Shown piece after piece: positions 22,226-22,323 of a stretch of 22,323 nucleotides of DNA. The DNA comes from Bacteroidales bacterium. GTDB lineage: Bacteria > Bacteroidota > Bacteroidia > Bacteroidales > JAOZVK01. The DNA is taken from contig JAOZVK010000027.1 in the NCBI GenBank assembly GCA_029938185.1, forward strand, positions 1 through 22,323. The letters are read 5' to 3'. Numbering within the stretch: position 1 is the stretch's first letter; each line of letters opens with the position of its first letter. The translations under genes and the position numbers were made by a program. The notes under the pieces were generated by a model. The model saw only the letters and a program-made list of their open reading frames with translations. It was not told where the DNA came from and searched no databases.

Positions 22226-22323
22226 TTAACAATTCGTCATTTCCATAATTATGTTTTTAAGAACTTTTAGTATTTTGTATATATCAAAAATTTCGTTGTC
22301 ATCTGCTGCGTAAGATTTGCTTA
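22226..22323 (-). CDS. Tandem paralogue of the nuclease-like protein, C-terminal end only (partial)
   Basis: The window cuts this gene; only the last 32 codons or so and the stop (TTA at 22226-22228) are visible. The readable end is SKSYAADDNEIFDIYKILKV followed by LKNIIMEMTNC. It matches the C-terminus of the 21478-22122 protein with few changes, then diverges in the last residues (EMTNC against ELTK). At DNA level 22241-22323 differs from the other copy at about 5 of 83 positions. The two genes are head-to-tail with roughly 100 nt between them. Whether the upstream part is intact cannot be seen. Confidence 0.8.
   Translation of the reverse strand, partial: SKSYAADDNEIFDIYKILKVLKNIIMEMTNC

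Overview
The window looks like a piece of a Bacteroidota (Bacteroidetes) chromosome. The DNA is AT-rich, and gene starts follow A/T-rich leaders with no Shine-Dalgarno sequence. One gene fills two thirds of the window (6507-21410, minus strand) and encodes a 4967-residue secreted protein ending in a type IX secretion (T9SS, Por) C-terminal sorting domain, a hallmark of this phylum. I see no tRNA, rRNA, CRISPR array or intact transposase gene.

Layout. Positions 1-404 are intergenic with short repeats. Positions 405-971 (minus) encode a PlsC-like acyltransferase. Positions 972-1795 are a long non-coding gap with a GC-richer, hairpin-rich patch and a 150-bp MITE-like element. Then come trxB (1796-2797, plus), mazG (3140-3916, minus) and a two-gene restriction-modification pair on the minus strand: a beta-class methyltransferase with an SNase-like tail (4777-6060), then a probable MjaI-family endonuclease (4139-4759). 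After a repeat-filled gap (6061-6506) comes the giant surface protein. Upstream of it on the same strand lie a PD-(D/E)XK nuclease-like gene (21478-22122) and the 3' end of a close tandem paralogue cut by the window edge (22226-22323).

The giant protein has a signal peptide, an N-terminal beta-sandwich-like region, a fibronectin III domain, two large homologous modules of about 825 and 1055 residues, two right-handed beta-helix arrays, a conserved C-terminal module and the T9SS domain. It is probably an exported cell-surface adhesin or matrix protein.

The most unusual signal lies between the genes. The 6-kb left part carries at least seven copies of a short element whose core ends in a perfect small hairpin (AGGTC-NNN-GACCT). 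Three copies are about 95-99 bp long, one looks like an internal-deletion derivative, and one appears split by an insertion. A second element of about 150 bp, with TGGTTTG/CAAACCA ends and a strong internal hairpin, occurs twice in opposite orientation and brackets the trxB-mazG-restriction segment. Both are non-coding, and I saw no copy inside a gene body. I cannot tell from one window whether they are new.
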